A DNA stretch of 64,000 nt, taken from NCBI RefSeq assembly GCF_902497995.1, contig NZ_CABVII010000024.1, positions 36,623-100,622 of the forward strand, written 5' to 3'. Both the position numbers and the translations under genes were made by a program. The notes below the pieces were generated by a model, which saw only the letters and a program-made list of their open reading frames with translations, was not told where the DNA came from and ran no database searches. Source of the stretch: Pseudomonas fluorescens (GTDB lineage Bacteria > Pseudomonadota > Gammaproteobacteria > Pseudomonadales > Pseudomonadaceae). How positions within the stretch are numbered: the first letter of the stretch is position 1; each line of letters opens with the position of its first letter. This document shows positions 15,899 through 23,094 of this stretch, piece by piece.

Positions 15899-16126
15899 CC
15901 AGACTTACCTTGACTCTCTGAGGGGCGGCAAGACGTTCGGTGACCACTGAGAGGAGCGCTTCATCCTCTGCGCTAAGTAGTGCTGCCTCGAAAGGCAATT
16001 TGCATCGCTCGACGACGTATTGAAGGGATTGGCGCAAAAGCTCCGAGGCCGTCACCCGAGTTTCTCCAGCTCTTCAAATGAACGCGGCTTCAGGTCATCG
16101 TCAATGCGAATGTTGATGGAAGCCAT
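15888..16126 (-). pseudogene. relB/DinJ-family antitoxin with a frameshift
   Basis: The leftward frame from ATG 16126 reads MASINIRIDDDLKPRSFEELEKLG and then hits TGA. In the next frame the family sequence continues as VTASELLRQSLQYVVERCKL and ends APQRVKVSLDDL with TAG at 15888-15890. One base is missing at the Gly-Val junction (near 16055). Without it this would be an ordinary RelB/DinJ antitoxin of about 79 residues. Reinitiation at the GTG after the stop is possible but would lose the DNA-binding N-terminus. Confidence 0.75.
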
Positions 16127-16203
16127 GGTGAGATGCCTGTAATGACGGTTGCCGCTAGATTAGCAGTTACGTTCCTAGCTCCACAGTCCTTCTTTCAGGC
16201 ATT

Positions 16204-16227
16204 AAAAAGCCGGCTTGTGGCCGGCTT
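16204..16227 (-). terminator. Rho-independent terminator for a leftward transcript
   Basis: Read leftward: AAGCCGGC, loop, GCCGGCTT followed by a T-run. It lies directly after the short leftward frame ending at 16246, which suggests a transcript ending here. Confidence 0.65.
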
Positions 16228-16245
16228 CTCGGGGACTGGCTTGAT

Positions 16246-16371
16246 TCATTTTTGGTAAACCGCGCCAGCCTTCAAAACGTACACCCGGATCTTGCGTCCG
16301 GCTGTGGGACTCGGCGAGAAAGTGATCTGCCGGGTCGGTGCGATCTGAGCCTTGGGAGGGTCGATGCGCAA
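16246..16371 (-). CDS. Short hypothetical protein or 3' gene fragment
   Basis: A 41-codon leftward frame (from TTG 16371) reads MRIDPPKAQIAPTRQITFSP and ends RVYVLKAGAVYQK. Third-position GC is high and a terminator follows within 20 bp, which argues for real coding. The frame remains open further upstream without a recognisable start, so this may be the tail of a longer gene disrupted by the repeat-rich stretch 16500-16620. No family recognised. Confidence 0.3.
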   Translation of the reverse strand: MRIDPPKAQIAPTRQITFSPSPTAGRKIRVYVLKAGAVYQK

Positions 16372-16508
16372 ATGTGGGGCGCAGCATACTGATTTTTTTG
16401 AGAAATTCCCAGCTTGGTGTGTGTGATGGAGCTGTCGGGGATGCTTTGGGCCGTAGATCAGGCTTGGGTTTTGAGGGTGAATGTTCCGCCGCCTTCGTCG
16501 GAACGCCG

Positions 16509-16597
16509 CCCGGGGCAAGCCCGCTCCCACAGGGGACTGCGTTGGTTACGCACTTTGTGTCTGATGCAAAATCCTTGTGGGAGCCTGCTCGTGAAGG
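16509..16597. repeat. Degenerate REP doublet
   Basis: GGGGCAAGCCCGCTCCCACA and, inverted further on, TGTGGGAGCCTGCTCGTGAA are imperfect copies of the Pseudomonas REP core (TGTGGGAGCGGGCTTGCTCG). It lies between the short leftward frame and the S24 repressor gene. Confidence 0.7.
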
Positions 16598-16690
16598 GGC
16601 CGGGCCTGCTGCACTAGACCCTCGCGCACCATTTCCCACAGGGGTTGTGTGATGACGGCAGGCGTGGATGGCGAATAAAGAACCGCGGCA

Positions 16691-17437
16691 TTACAGGAAC
16701 GGCACCGGGGGCCTGCGTTTGTTCAGGGTCGACCACCAGAATACCCAGCCCAATACCCTGATGTTCTGTTCTTCGATTTGCGCAGCCCTGAAGATCTCAT
16801 CCGGGTATTCAGCGCTGTTGTGGCTGCGCATGCGCAGTGCGTTGCCCGGAATCCGATGCAGATACTTGATCCGCAACATACCGTCATGCTCGATGGCGTA
16901 AATCTCGCCATCGATAATTTGCGTGAGCCCGCGGTCGATGGCGAGGAGGGAGCCGTCTTCAATCTTTTCGGCCATGCTGTTGCCGATCATGCGCGCGCAG
17001 ATGGCGTCGGCGTGGTTGATTTCCAGGGAGTCGAGATCGGCACGAGTCAGGCGGATGGATTGGCTGGGGTCCTTCGTGACCTGGGTTTTGTGGGTGCCGG
17101 CCGTGATGACTGTTTCTTTGTAGAAGGGCAGTTCGACATCGATCGGCTCGATGACTCTGTAGGTGCCGCGGATCGCCTGGGCGTCGAAGGTGTTGCCGGA
17201 CTCGTCGAGCAGACGCAGTTCTTTGGGGTCTTTCGGGCCTTCGCCGGTTTTCAGCCATTGACTGTTCACGGACAGTTTTCTGGCGACTTCTTCCATGCAA
17301 TGGGCGGGTACACCGCGGGCGTACCAGTTGTGGACGTTTTGCGGCGCCGTGTCCAGGAATTCAGCGAATCCTGTTGTCGTAATGTTCGCCGCTTCGAGGA
17401 GCGCTTTAAACCGTGGACCGCTAGTGTTCTTTTTCAT
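16691..17437 (-). CDS. XRE/S24 LexA-like phage-type repressor
   Basis: 248-residue repressor with an N-terminal helix-turn-helix (FKALLEAANITTTGFAEFLD, APQNVHNWYARG) and a C-terminal S24 self-cleavage domain: ARMIGNSM with Ser154, LRIKYLHRIPG with Lys191, and a candidate Ala113-Gly114 cleavage bond in VITAGTHK. The fold is that of CI/PrtR-type repressors inactivated through RecA after DNA damage. No phage or pyocin genes adjoin it, so it is an orphan or acts at a distant locus. A 21-bp partly symmetric site (TTGAA...TTCAA, 17469-17489) upstream may be its operator. Confidence 0.85.
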   Translation of the reverse strand: MKKNTSGPRFKALLEAANITTTGFAEFLDTAPQNVHNWYARGVPAHCMEEVARKLSVNSQWLKTGEGPKDPKELRLLDESGNTFDAQAIRGTYRVIEPIDVELPFYKETVITAGTHKTQVTKDPSQSIRLTRADLDSLEINHADAICARMIGNSMAEKIEDGSLLAIDRGLTQIIDGEIYAIEHDGMLRIKYLHRIPGNALRMRSHNSAEYPDEIFRAAQIEEQNIRVLGWVFWWSTLNKRRPPVPFL

Positions 17438-17604
17438 AAACGCGAGTCTACTGGCGCCGGGTGGGGCTTTGAATAAACGAACTGTTCAATTTGCGAGGGA
17501 AATTTAGACCGGATGTAAGACGCATTTAGAGAAAATTAAACAACAAAACCCATATTTTCAGACCCGTATGCGGCGTGTTTAAAGAGGGCTTTTCAGGCAG
17601 CCAC

Positions 17605-17628
17605 AAAAAACCCCGGATCAACCGGGGT
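17605..17628 (-). terminator. Rho-independent terminator of ppa
   Basis: Read leftward: ACCCCGG-TTGAT-CCGGGGT followed by six T. It lies about 30 bp beyond the ppa stop codon. Confidence 0.85.
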
Positions 17629-17658
17629 CTTCTTGCAGCTTGCAGCTGACAGCTGGCT

Positions 17659-18186
17659 TTAGCCTTTATAGGCAGCAACCGACTTCATGATCTCGGTGCG
17701 AGCGGCTTCTGCGTCGCCCCAGCCTTCGATCTTCACCCATTTGCCTTTTTCGAGGTCTTTGTAGTTCTCGAAGAAGTGCTTGATCTGTTCCAGCAGCAGA
17801 GGCGGCAGATCGGTGTATTCCTTCACGTCGACGTACAGCTGGGACAGCTTGTCGTGTGGGACTGCGATGACTTTGGCATCGCCGCCGCCGTCGTCGGTCA
17901 TGTGCAGGATGCCAACTGGGCGGGCGCGGATGACCGAACCTGGGGCAACCGGGTAAGGGGTCACGACCAGCACGTCGAGGGGGTCACCGTCGTCGGCCAG
18001 GGTGTTCGGGATGAAACCGTAGTTGGCCGGGTAGAACATCGGGGTGGCCATGAAACGGTCAACGAACAGGCAATCGCTGTCTTTGTCGATTTCGTATTTG
18101 ATCGGCGCGTGGTTGGCCGGGATCTCGATCGCGACGTAGATGTCGTTCGGCAGGTCTTTGCCAGCCGGAATCTTGCTGTAGCTCAT
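17659..18186 (-). CDS. ppa: Inorganic pyrophosphatase (family I)
   Basis: Hydrolyses pyrophosphate to phosphate in the cytoplasm, driving biosynthetic reactions. 175 residues from MSYSKIPAGKDLPNDIYVAIEI. The metal-binding signature DDGDPLDVLV is intact, and KYEIDKDSDCLFVDRF and YPANYGFIPNTL are typical of bacterial PPases. The same frame stays open further upstream to 18378, but that extension runs into the mobile-like inverted repeat at 18304-18438 and lacks family sequence, so ATG 18186 is chosen. A terminator follows. Confidence 0.97.
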   Translation of the reverse strand: MSYSKIPAGKDLPNDIYVAIEIPANHAPIKYEIDKDSDCLFVDRFMATPMFYPANYGFIPNTLADDGDPLDVLVVTPYPVAPGSVIRARPVGILHMTDDGGGDAKVIAVPHDKLSQLYVDVKEYTDLPPLLLEQIKHFFENYKDLEKGKWVKIEGWGDAEAARTEIMKSVAAYKG

Positions 18187-18303
18187 TGGGCGGTGCCCCC
18201 CGTTAGTTGACCAAAAACACTTGGCCGGATTGACCAAAAAGTGGCGGCGATTATAGGCATATTCCGCCACCGATGCCATGTACCAGAGGTCGTAGAGACC
18301 GGG

Positions 18304-18438
18304 GTGTCCTGTCTCACCGATACTATCGCTTTTTGACGGCGTCCGTTGCGGCCATGCTGCGTTGCCGCTCCTCGCCATAGCCAGCTATGACACAACGGCC
18401 ACTCGTCAAAAGAGGGACGTATCGGTGAGACAGGACAC
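18304..18438. mobile_element. MITE-like element with perfect 20-bp terminal inverted repeats
   Basis: GTGTCCTGTCTCACCGATAC (18304-18323) is exactly inverted at 18419-18438. Inside, TTTTTGACG and CGTCAAAA plus CCGTTG and CAACGG extend the pairing, so the 135-bp unit can form a long imperfect hairpin. It carries no gene. The right end reaches into the stop codon of mtfA, and its left half lies just upstream of ppa. Size and structure fit a non-autonomous MITE or a large REP/BIME unit. Confidence 0.65.
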
Positions 18439-19259
18439 TAGTCGTGTGCCTCGTGTGCCTGATAGACCGGGTTTTCGGCCAGAAGTTGCCGCAGCCGGGC
18501 GAGCGGGTCCTGCCGGTAAAACAGCTTCAGCTGCTCATAGACCTCAGGATACGCCTCATGCAGCAAATCCGGGGCGCTGAAGAAGTATTCGCTGGTGACC
18601 GCGAAAAACTCGGCGGCGTTTTCCGCTGCGTAGGGGTCGATGGCGGTTTCGGCGTCGGGATTGCGCTCAAGTTGCCCGTCGAGATCGTCGTAGGCCTCTT
18701 GCATGACCTTCGCCCAGTCGCTGACGCGCATGTCGGCGTGCAGCGGCGGCAGGCCGTTGGCGTCGCCGTTGAGCATGTCGAGTTTGTGCGCGAGTTCGTG
18801 GATCACCAGGTTGTAGCCTTCCCAGCCGCCACTGGCCATCACGCCGGGCCAGGCGAGGATGACCGGGCCTTGTTGCCAGGCCTCGCCACTGTGCTCACCG
18901 TCCCATTCGTGCTCGACCCCGCTGGCGTCACGATGGCGTTGGGGGCTGAGGAAGTCGTCGGGGTACAGGACGATTTCGTGGAACCCCTGATACCAGTTCA
19001 GATCGCCCAGATGCAGCAACGGCAGTTGCGCCTGGGCGGCAAGCAGCAGGCGTTGCTCCTGGTGAAGTTCGACGCCGGGCAGGGCGGTCAGGTGTTTGTC
19101 GTCGAGAAACAGCACGCAGGCTTCGCGCAGCCACTGGTCTTCGGCAGCGCTGATGCCATCGAGAAAACTCAGCTGATGGCGCACCCGCTGCCACATGTCA
19201 TCGGCAATCGGGTGCCTGCCCAATATGCGCCGACGACGCCAGGCGCTAAGCGACCACAT
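18438..19259 (-). CDS. mtfA: MtfA-like zinc metallopeptidase (M90 family)
   Basis: 273-residue cytosolic protein. The zinc site is VIHELAHKLDMLNG (HExxH), followed by ENAAEFFAVTSEYFF with the downstream acidic ligand region. In E. coli MtfA binds the Mlc repressor and has aminopeptidase activity; whether Pseudomonas has the same partner is not known from sequence. The stop codon overlaps the end of the 135-bp inverted-repeat element. It lies 6 bp upstream of where the DedA gene ends, on the same strand, so the two may be co-transcribed. Confidence 0.9.
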   Translation of the reverse strand: MWSLSAWRRRRILGRHPIADDMWQRVRHQLSFLDGISAAEDQWLREACVLFLDDKHLTALPGVELHQEQRLLLAAQAQLPLLHLGDLNWYQGFHEIVLYPDDFLSPQRHRDASGVEHEWDGEHSGEAWQQGPVILAWPGVMASGGWEGYNLVIHELAHKLDMLNGDANGLPPLHADMRVSDWAKVMQEAYDDLDGQLERNPDAETAIDPYAAENAAEFFAVTSEYFFSAPDLLHEAYPEVYEQLKLFYRQDPLARLRQLLAENPVYQAHEAHD

Positions 19260-19265
19260 GCCGGA

Positions 19266-19922
19266 TCAGCGCGGTTGGGCTTTGGACGCGGCGTTGCCGA
19301 AGCGGCTGCGGACGACGCCGATGATCATCGGCAGCAGCGATAGCAGAATGATGCCCACCACCAGCAGCGACAGGTTTTGCTTGATGAAGGGTACGTTGCC
19401 GAAGAAATAACCGAGCGTGACCAGGCCGCCGACCCACAGGATAGTGCCGAGGACGCTGAAGCCAAAGAAACGCGGGTAAGGCATTCTCGCCACACCGGCG
19501 ACGAACGGTGCAAAGGTGCGGATGATCGGCAGGAACCGCGCCAGGGTCACGGTTTTGCCGCCGTGCTTGTCGTAGAAATCATGGGTTTGTTGCAGGTAAT
19601 CGCGACGGAAGATCTTCGAGTTCGGGTTACTGAACAGCTTTTCTCCTGCCGTTCGTCCGATCACGTAGTTGGTGCTATCGCCGAGGATCGCCGCCAGCAT
19701 CAGCAAGCCGCCCAACAGCACCGGGTCCATGCCACCACCGGCCGCGACGGCGCCAGCGATGAATAGCAAGGAATCGCCCGGCAGGAATGGCATCACCACC
19801 AGGCCGGTCTCGCAGAAGATTACCAGAAACAGGATGGCGTAGATCCATGGCCCGTAGTTGTTCACCAGCAAGTCGAGGTAAACATCGAGATGCAGGATAA
19901 GGTCGAGCGGGTTGAAATCCAT
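19266..19922 (-). CDS. DedA-family inner-membrane protein
   Basis: 218-residue membrane protein with the DedA pattern: FCETGLVVMPFLPGDSLLF near the N-terminus, GDSTNYVIGRTAGEK, and HGGKTVTLARFLPIIRTFAP with FVAGVARMPY. DedA proteins include polyprenyl-phosphate and phospholipid flippases; the substrate here is not known. ATG 19922 is preferred; a GTG nine bases upstream is also in frame. Probably in one transcript with mtfA. Confidence 0.92.
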   Translation of the reverse strand: MDFNPLDLILHLDVYLDLLVNNYGPWIYAILFLVIFCETGLVVMPFLPGDSLLFIAGAVAAGGGMDPVLLGGLLMLAAILGDSTNYVIGRTAGEKLFSNPNSKIFRRDYLQQTHDFYDKHGGKTVTLARFLPIIRTFAPFVAGVARMPYPRFFGFSVLGTILWVGGLVTLGYFFGNVPFIKQNLSLLVVGIILLSLLPMIIGVVRSRFGNAASKAQPR

Positions 19923-20113
19923 GGAGGGCACCTGTGGTGACGGCCCGACTCGGCAGGCCTGTGCGGATGACTTCGCGAAAGCCTACGGATAGCGGTAGTT
20001 TTTCTTACAAGCCGGAAAGTTCAGCATTATACGGACTGAAGGGGGAAAAGCGCGTCGAGTTTGTAGCGGGGGATTTCGCACAAGACCAGCGGGGGTTGGC
20101 GCGATTTTTTTTG

Positions 20114-20225
20114 TAGGAGCAGCCGGTCGACGCTCGATTGCTCGCGATGACGGTGTGTCATTCAACACATGTATCGCAAGTAAGACGGCTATCGCGAGCA
20201 ATCGAGCGTCGACCGGCTGCTCCTA
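20114..20225. repeat. Inverted-repeat REP-like doublet, second sequence family
   Basis: A 35-bp arm (20114-20148, beginning TAGGAGCAGCCGGTCGACGC) is perfectly inverted at 20191-20225, with a 42-bp spacer. The sequence differs from the common TGTGGGAGCGGGCTTGCTCG type found elsewhere in the window. The rest of 19923-20240 shows no gene. Confidence 0.85.
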
Positions 20226-20240
20226 TAGATGTGAGGCGAA

Positions 20241-20702
20241 TCAGAGCCCGTCGCTGATCGGCAACACGTAGTTCTTGAACTCGGTGTCTTCCTTGAACCC
20301 TATGGATTCGTAGGTTTTCTGCGCCACTTCGTTGTTGCTGCTGGTGGAAACACGCATGCGCACGGCATTGGTTTCCTTGGCCATTTTCTTCGCCGTACGG
20401 ATCAGGGTGTCGGCCACCAGCTGGCGGCGCGCATCTTCGGTGACATAGATGTCGTTGAGAATCCACACGCGCTTGAGCGAAAGCGACGAAAAGCTCGGGT
20501 ACAACTGGCAGAAACCCATCAGTCTGTTGGTGTCGTCATCGGCCAGGGCCAGGTAGATCACCGATTCCTTGCGCCGCAGGCGTTTCTCGAGAAACGCCCG
20601 GGACGAATCCGGATACGGCAATGAGCCATAAAACTCGCGATATTTGACGAATAACGGGGTCAACAGGTCCAAGTGTTCGAGGGTCGCTTGAATAATCCGC
20701 AT
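20241..20702 (-). CDS. GNAT-family N-acetyltransferase
   Basis: 153 residues from MRIIQATLEHLDLLTPLFVK. The GNAT acetyl-CoA fold shows as WILNDIYVTEDARRQLVADT followed by ETNAVRMRVSTSSNNEVAQK and YESIGFKED. The substrate is unknown. It lies just past eutC on the same strand, the same neighbour as I recall in P. aeruginosa next to eutBC, but with an independent-looking gap of about 110 bp. A TTG at 20720 is an alternative start. Confidence 0.88.
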   Translation of the reverse strand: MRIIQATLEHLDLLTPLFVKYREFYGSLPYPDSSRAFLEKRLRRKESVIYLALADDDTNRLMGFCQLYPSFSSLSLKRVWILNDIYVTEDARRQLVADTLIRTAKKMAKETNAVRMRVSTSSNNEVAQKTYESIGFKEDTEFKNYVLPISDGL

Positions 20703-20815
20703 GGTAGGTCTCGTCTTCAAGTGGCTGTCTTACGTGTTGACGGCGATGGGAAACCCCTGGCGGCCGTGCATCGATCCTGCCTGAAACCCGAATGGAAACG
20801 CAATGCGGAAACGGT

Positions 20816-21652
20816 TCAGGCATGCGGCGTGCTTAGTAGGAAATTTCCTTTTTTATCTGCACCTGCGTCCGACTCCAGCGTTTGGACCTGAGCCTCGTCC
20901 TTGAGATGGACCCCCGACAACTGGCGCCGGCAGGCTTCGCGCATCAGATAAAGCAAACGATGTGCCGCCATGCCATAACTCAGGCCTTCGAGTCGCACGT
21001 TGGAGATGCAATTGCGATAAGCATCCGTCAGGCCGATCTTTGGATTGTAGGTGAAATATAATCCCAGGCTGTCTGGCGAGCTGAGGCCTGGGCGTTCACC
21101 GATCAGGATCACGACCATCTTGGCGCCCAATAACTCGCCAATTTCGTCGGCCACGGCAACGCGGCCTTGCTCAACCAGAACCACAGGTGAAACCGACCAG
21201 CCCTCAGCCTCGATCTGTTCTTCCATCCGGGTCAGGAACGGCACGGTGTGGCGATGAACGGCCAGGGCCGACAGGCCGTCGGCGACGACGATGGCCAGAT
21301 CGACGCCGCCGGGATTGGCCGCTGCGAGATCGCGCAGGGTCTGCGCCGAGGCCTCACTCAACTTTCGTCCCAGGTCGGGGCGCTGCAAGTAACTGTTACG
21401 GTCCGTTGCCGCGCTGTGCAGCAACAGGCTTTCACGTCCACGCGCCGCCAGTTGCGAGCCGAGCGCGGCATGGTCGAACGGCAAGTGCACTGCATCCCGG
21501 GCCTGGGCGTGGGCGTATTGGAAATCCAGCTGCGCATGGGTTGGCATACTGGTGCCGGTGCGGCCCAAGGCAATCCGCGCCGGCGTCAGGCGGCGCAGTC
21601 CCAGCAAGGGGTTTGGCTGATCAACAGGTGGTTTATCCATTAATACATTCAT
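20816..21652 (-). CDS. eutC: Ethanolamine ammonia-lyase small subunit
   Basis: Light chain of adenosylcobalamin-dependent ethanolamine ammonia-lyase, which converts ethanolamine to acetaldehyde and ammonia. 278 residues from MNVLMDKPPVDQPNPL. Family blocks include ARIALGRTGTSMPT, QRPDLGRKLS, IVVADGLSALAVHRH and IGERPGLSSPDSLG. The ATG overlaps the eutB stop by 4 bp, so subunit synthesis is coupled. The frame is open further upstream, but that part lies inside eutB. Confidence 0.95.
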   Translation of the reverse strand: MNVLMDKPPVDQPNPLLGLRRLTPARIALGRTGTSMPTHAQLDFQYAHAQARDAVHLPFDHAALGSQLAARGRESLLLHSAATDRNSYLQRPDLGRKLSEASAQTLRDLAAANPGGVDLAIVVADGLSALAVHRHTVPFLTRMEEQIEAEGWSVSPVVLVEQGRVAVADEIGELLGAKMVVILIGERPGLSSPDSLGLYFTYNPKIGLTDAYRNCISNVRLEGLSYGMAAHRLLYLMREACRRQLSGVHLKDEAQVQTLESDAGADKKGNFLLSTPHA

Positions 21653-23043
21653 CCCAGTTGCGCCATGGCCTGACGGAAGGCTGGCGGCAGGCTGTCGCCG
21701 AAGTGAATCTTGCCGTCCGCCTGAGTGAATATGCCCATTTTTGCCAGCCATTTTTCGAACTCCGGCGCCGGTTTCAGCCCCAGGGTCTGGCGAGCGTAGA
21801 GCGCGTCGTGGAACGAAGTGGTCTGGTAGTTGAGCATGATGTCGTCGGAGCCGGGGATGCCCATGATGAAGTTGATCCCGGCCACGCCCAACAGGGTCAG
21901 GAGGGTGTCCATGTCATCCTGATCGGCTTCGGCGTGGTTGGTGTAGCAGATGTCGCAGCCCATCGGTACGCCCAGAAGCTTGCCGCAGAAGTGGTCTTCG
22001 AGGCCTGCGCGGATGATTTGTTTACCGTTGTAGAGGTATTCCGGGCCGATGAAGCCTACAACCGTATTCACCAGGAACGGCTTGAAATGACGCGCCACGG
22101 CGTAGGCCCGGGTTTCGCAGGTCTGCTGATCGATGCCGTGGTGGGCATTGGCCGACAGGGCACTGCCCTGGCCGGTCTCGAAATACATCAGGTTCTGGCC
22201 CAAGGTGCCGCGATTCAGGCTCAGACCGGCGTCGTAGCCTTCCTGCAAGACGTTGAGGTTGATGCCGAAACTGGCGTTGGCCGCTTCGGTGCCGGCGATT
22301 GACTGAAACACCAGGTCCAGCGGAACACCGCGATTGATGGCTTCAATCGAGGTGGTGACGTGGGTCAGCACGCAGGCTTGAGTGGGAATCTCGTAGCGCT
22401 GGATGATGGCGTCGAGCATTTCCAGCATGGCGCAGATGGAGCTGAGGCTGTCGGTGGCCGGGTTGATGCCGATCATCGCGTCGCCATTGCCGTACAGCAG
22501 GCCGTCGAGAATGCTCGCGGCGATGCCGGCGGGTTCATCGGTGGGGTGGTTCGGTTGCAGGCGTGTGGATAACCGGCCGCGCAGGCCCAGGGTGCCGCGG
22601 AATCGGGTGACCACGCGGATTTTCTGCGCCACCAGCACCAGGTCCTGCACGCGCATGATTTTCGACACGGCGGCGGCCATTTCCGGGGTCAGGCCGGGGG
22701 CGAGGGCGCGCAGGCTTTGTTCGTCGGCGGCATCGCTGAGCAGCCAGTCGCGCAAACCGCCGACGGTGAGGTGGCTGACGACCGCAAATGCCTGTTTATC
22801 GTGAGTGTCGATGATCAGCCGGGTGATTTCATCGGACTCGTAGGGAATCAGAACTTCCTGCAGGAAGTGGGTAAGCGGGATGTTCGCCAGCGCCATCTGC
22901 GCGGCCACCCGCTCGCCATCGTTGAGTGCCGCGACACCCGCCAGAAAGTCCCCGGAGCGCGCCGGACTGGCCTTGGCCATGACCTCCTTGAGGCTGTCGA
23001 AACGGTAGGTGTGGCCACCGACAGTGTGAGCAAAACTAGCCAT
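21649..23043 (-). CDS. eutB: Ethanolamine ammonia-lyase large subunit
   Basis: 464-residue catalytic subunit of the B12-dependent lyase. It shows GRLSTRLQPNHPTD, DGLLYGNGDAMIGINPATDS and FETGQGSALSANAHHG, blocks that shape the active-site TIM barrel, and NHAEADQDDMDTLLTLLG near the C-terminus. It lies between the permease gene and eutC in the leftward ethanolamine operon. No microcompartment genes are present, so this is the short, carboxysome-free version of the pathway. Confidence 0.97.
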   Translation of the reverse strand: MASFAHTVGGHTYRFDSLKEVMAKASPARSGDFLAGVAALNDGERVAAQMALANIPLTHFLQEVLIPYESDEITRLIIDTHDKQAFAVVSHLTVGGLRDWLLSDAADEQSLRALAPGLTPEMAAAVSKIMRVQDLVLVAQKIRVVTRFRGTLGLRGRLSTRLQPNHPTDEPAGIAASILDGLLYGNGDAMIGINPATDSLSSICAMLEMLDAIIQRYEIPTQACVLTHVTTSIEAINRGVPLDLVFQSIAGTEAANASFGINLNVLQEGYDAGLSLNRGTLGQNLMYFETGQGSALSANAHHGIDQQTCETRAYAVARHFKPFLVNTVVGFIGPEYLYNGKQIIRAGLEDHFCGKLLGVPMGCDICYTNHAEADQDDMDTLLTLLGVAGINFIMGIPGSDDIMLNYQTTSFHDALYARQTLGLKPAPEFEKWLAKMGIFTQADGKIHFGDSLPPAFRQAMAQLG

Positions 23044-23094
23044 AAAGATTCTCCGTGACGGCGCAGATGGGGGCTGCGCCGTAATTTGCAGCCG

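Noticed and set aside
16202..16639. 145-codon leftward frame over the REP-rich stretch before the S24 repressor
   Set aside because: It reads through the terminator stem and degenerate REP copies; only the short 16246-16371 frame has a plausible coding pattern.
17659..18378. A longer ppa reading frame starting near 18378
   Set aside because: The extra 64 residues are encoded by the 135-bp inverted-repeat element and match nothing in pyrophosphatases; ATG 18186 gives the family length.
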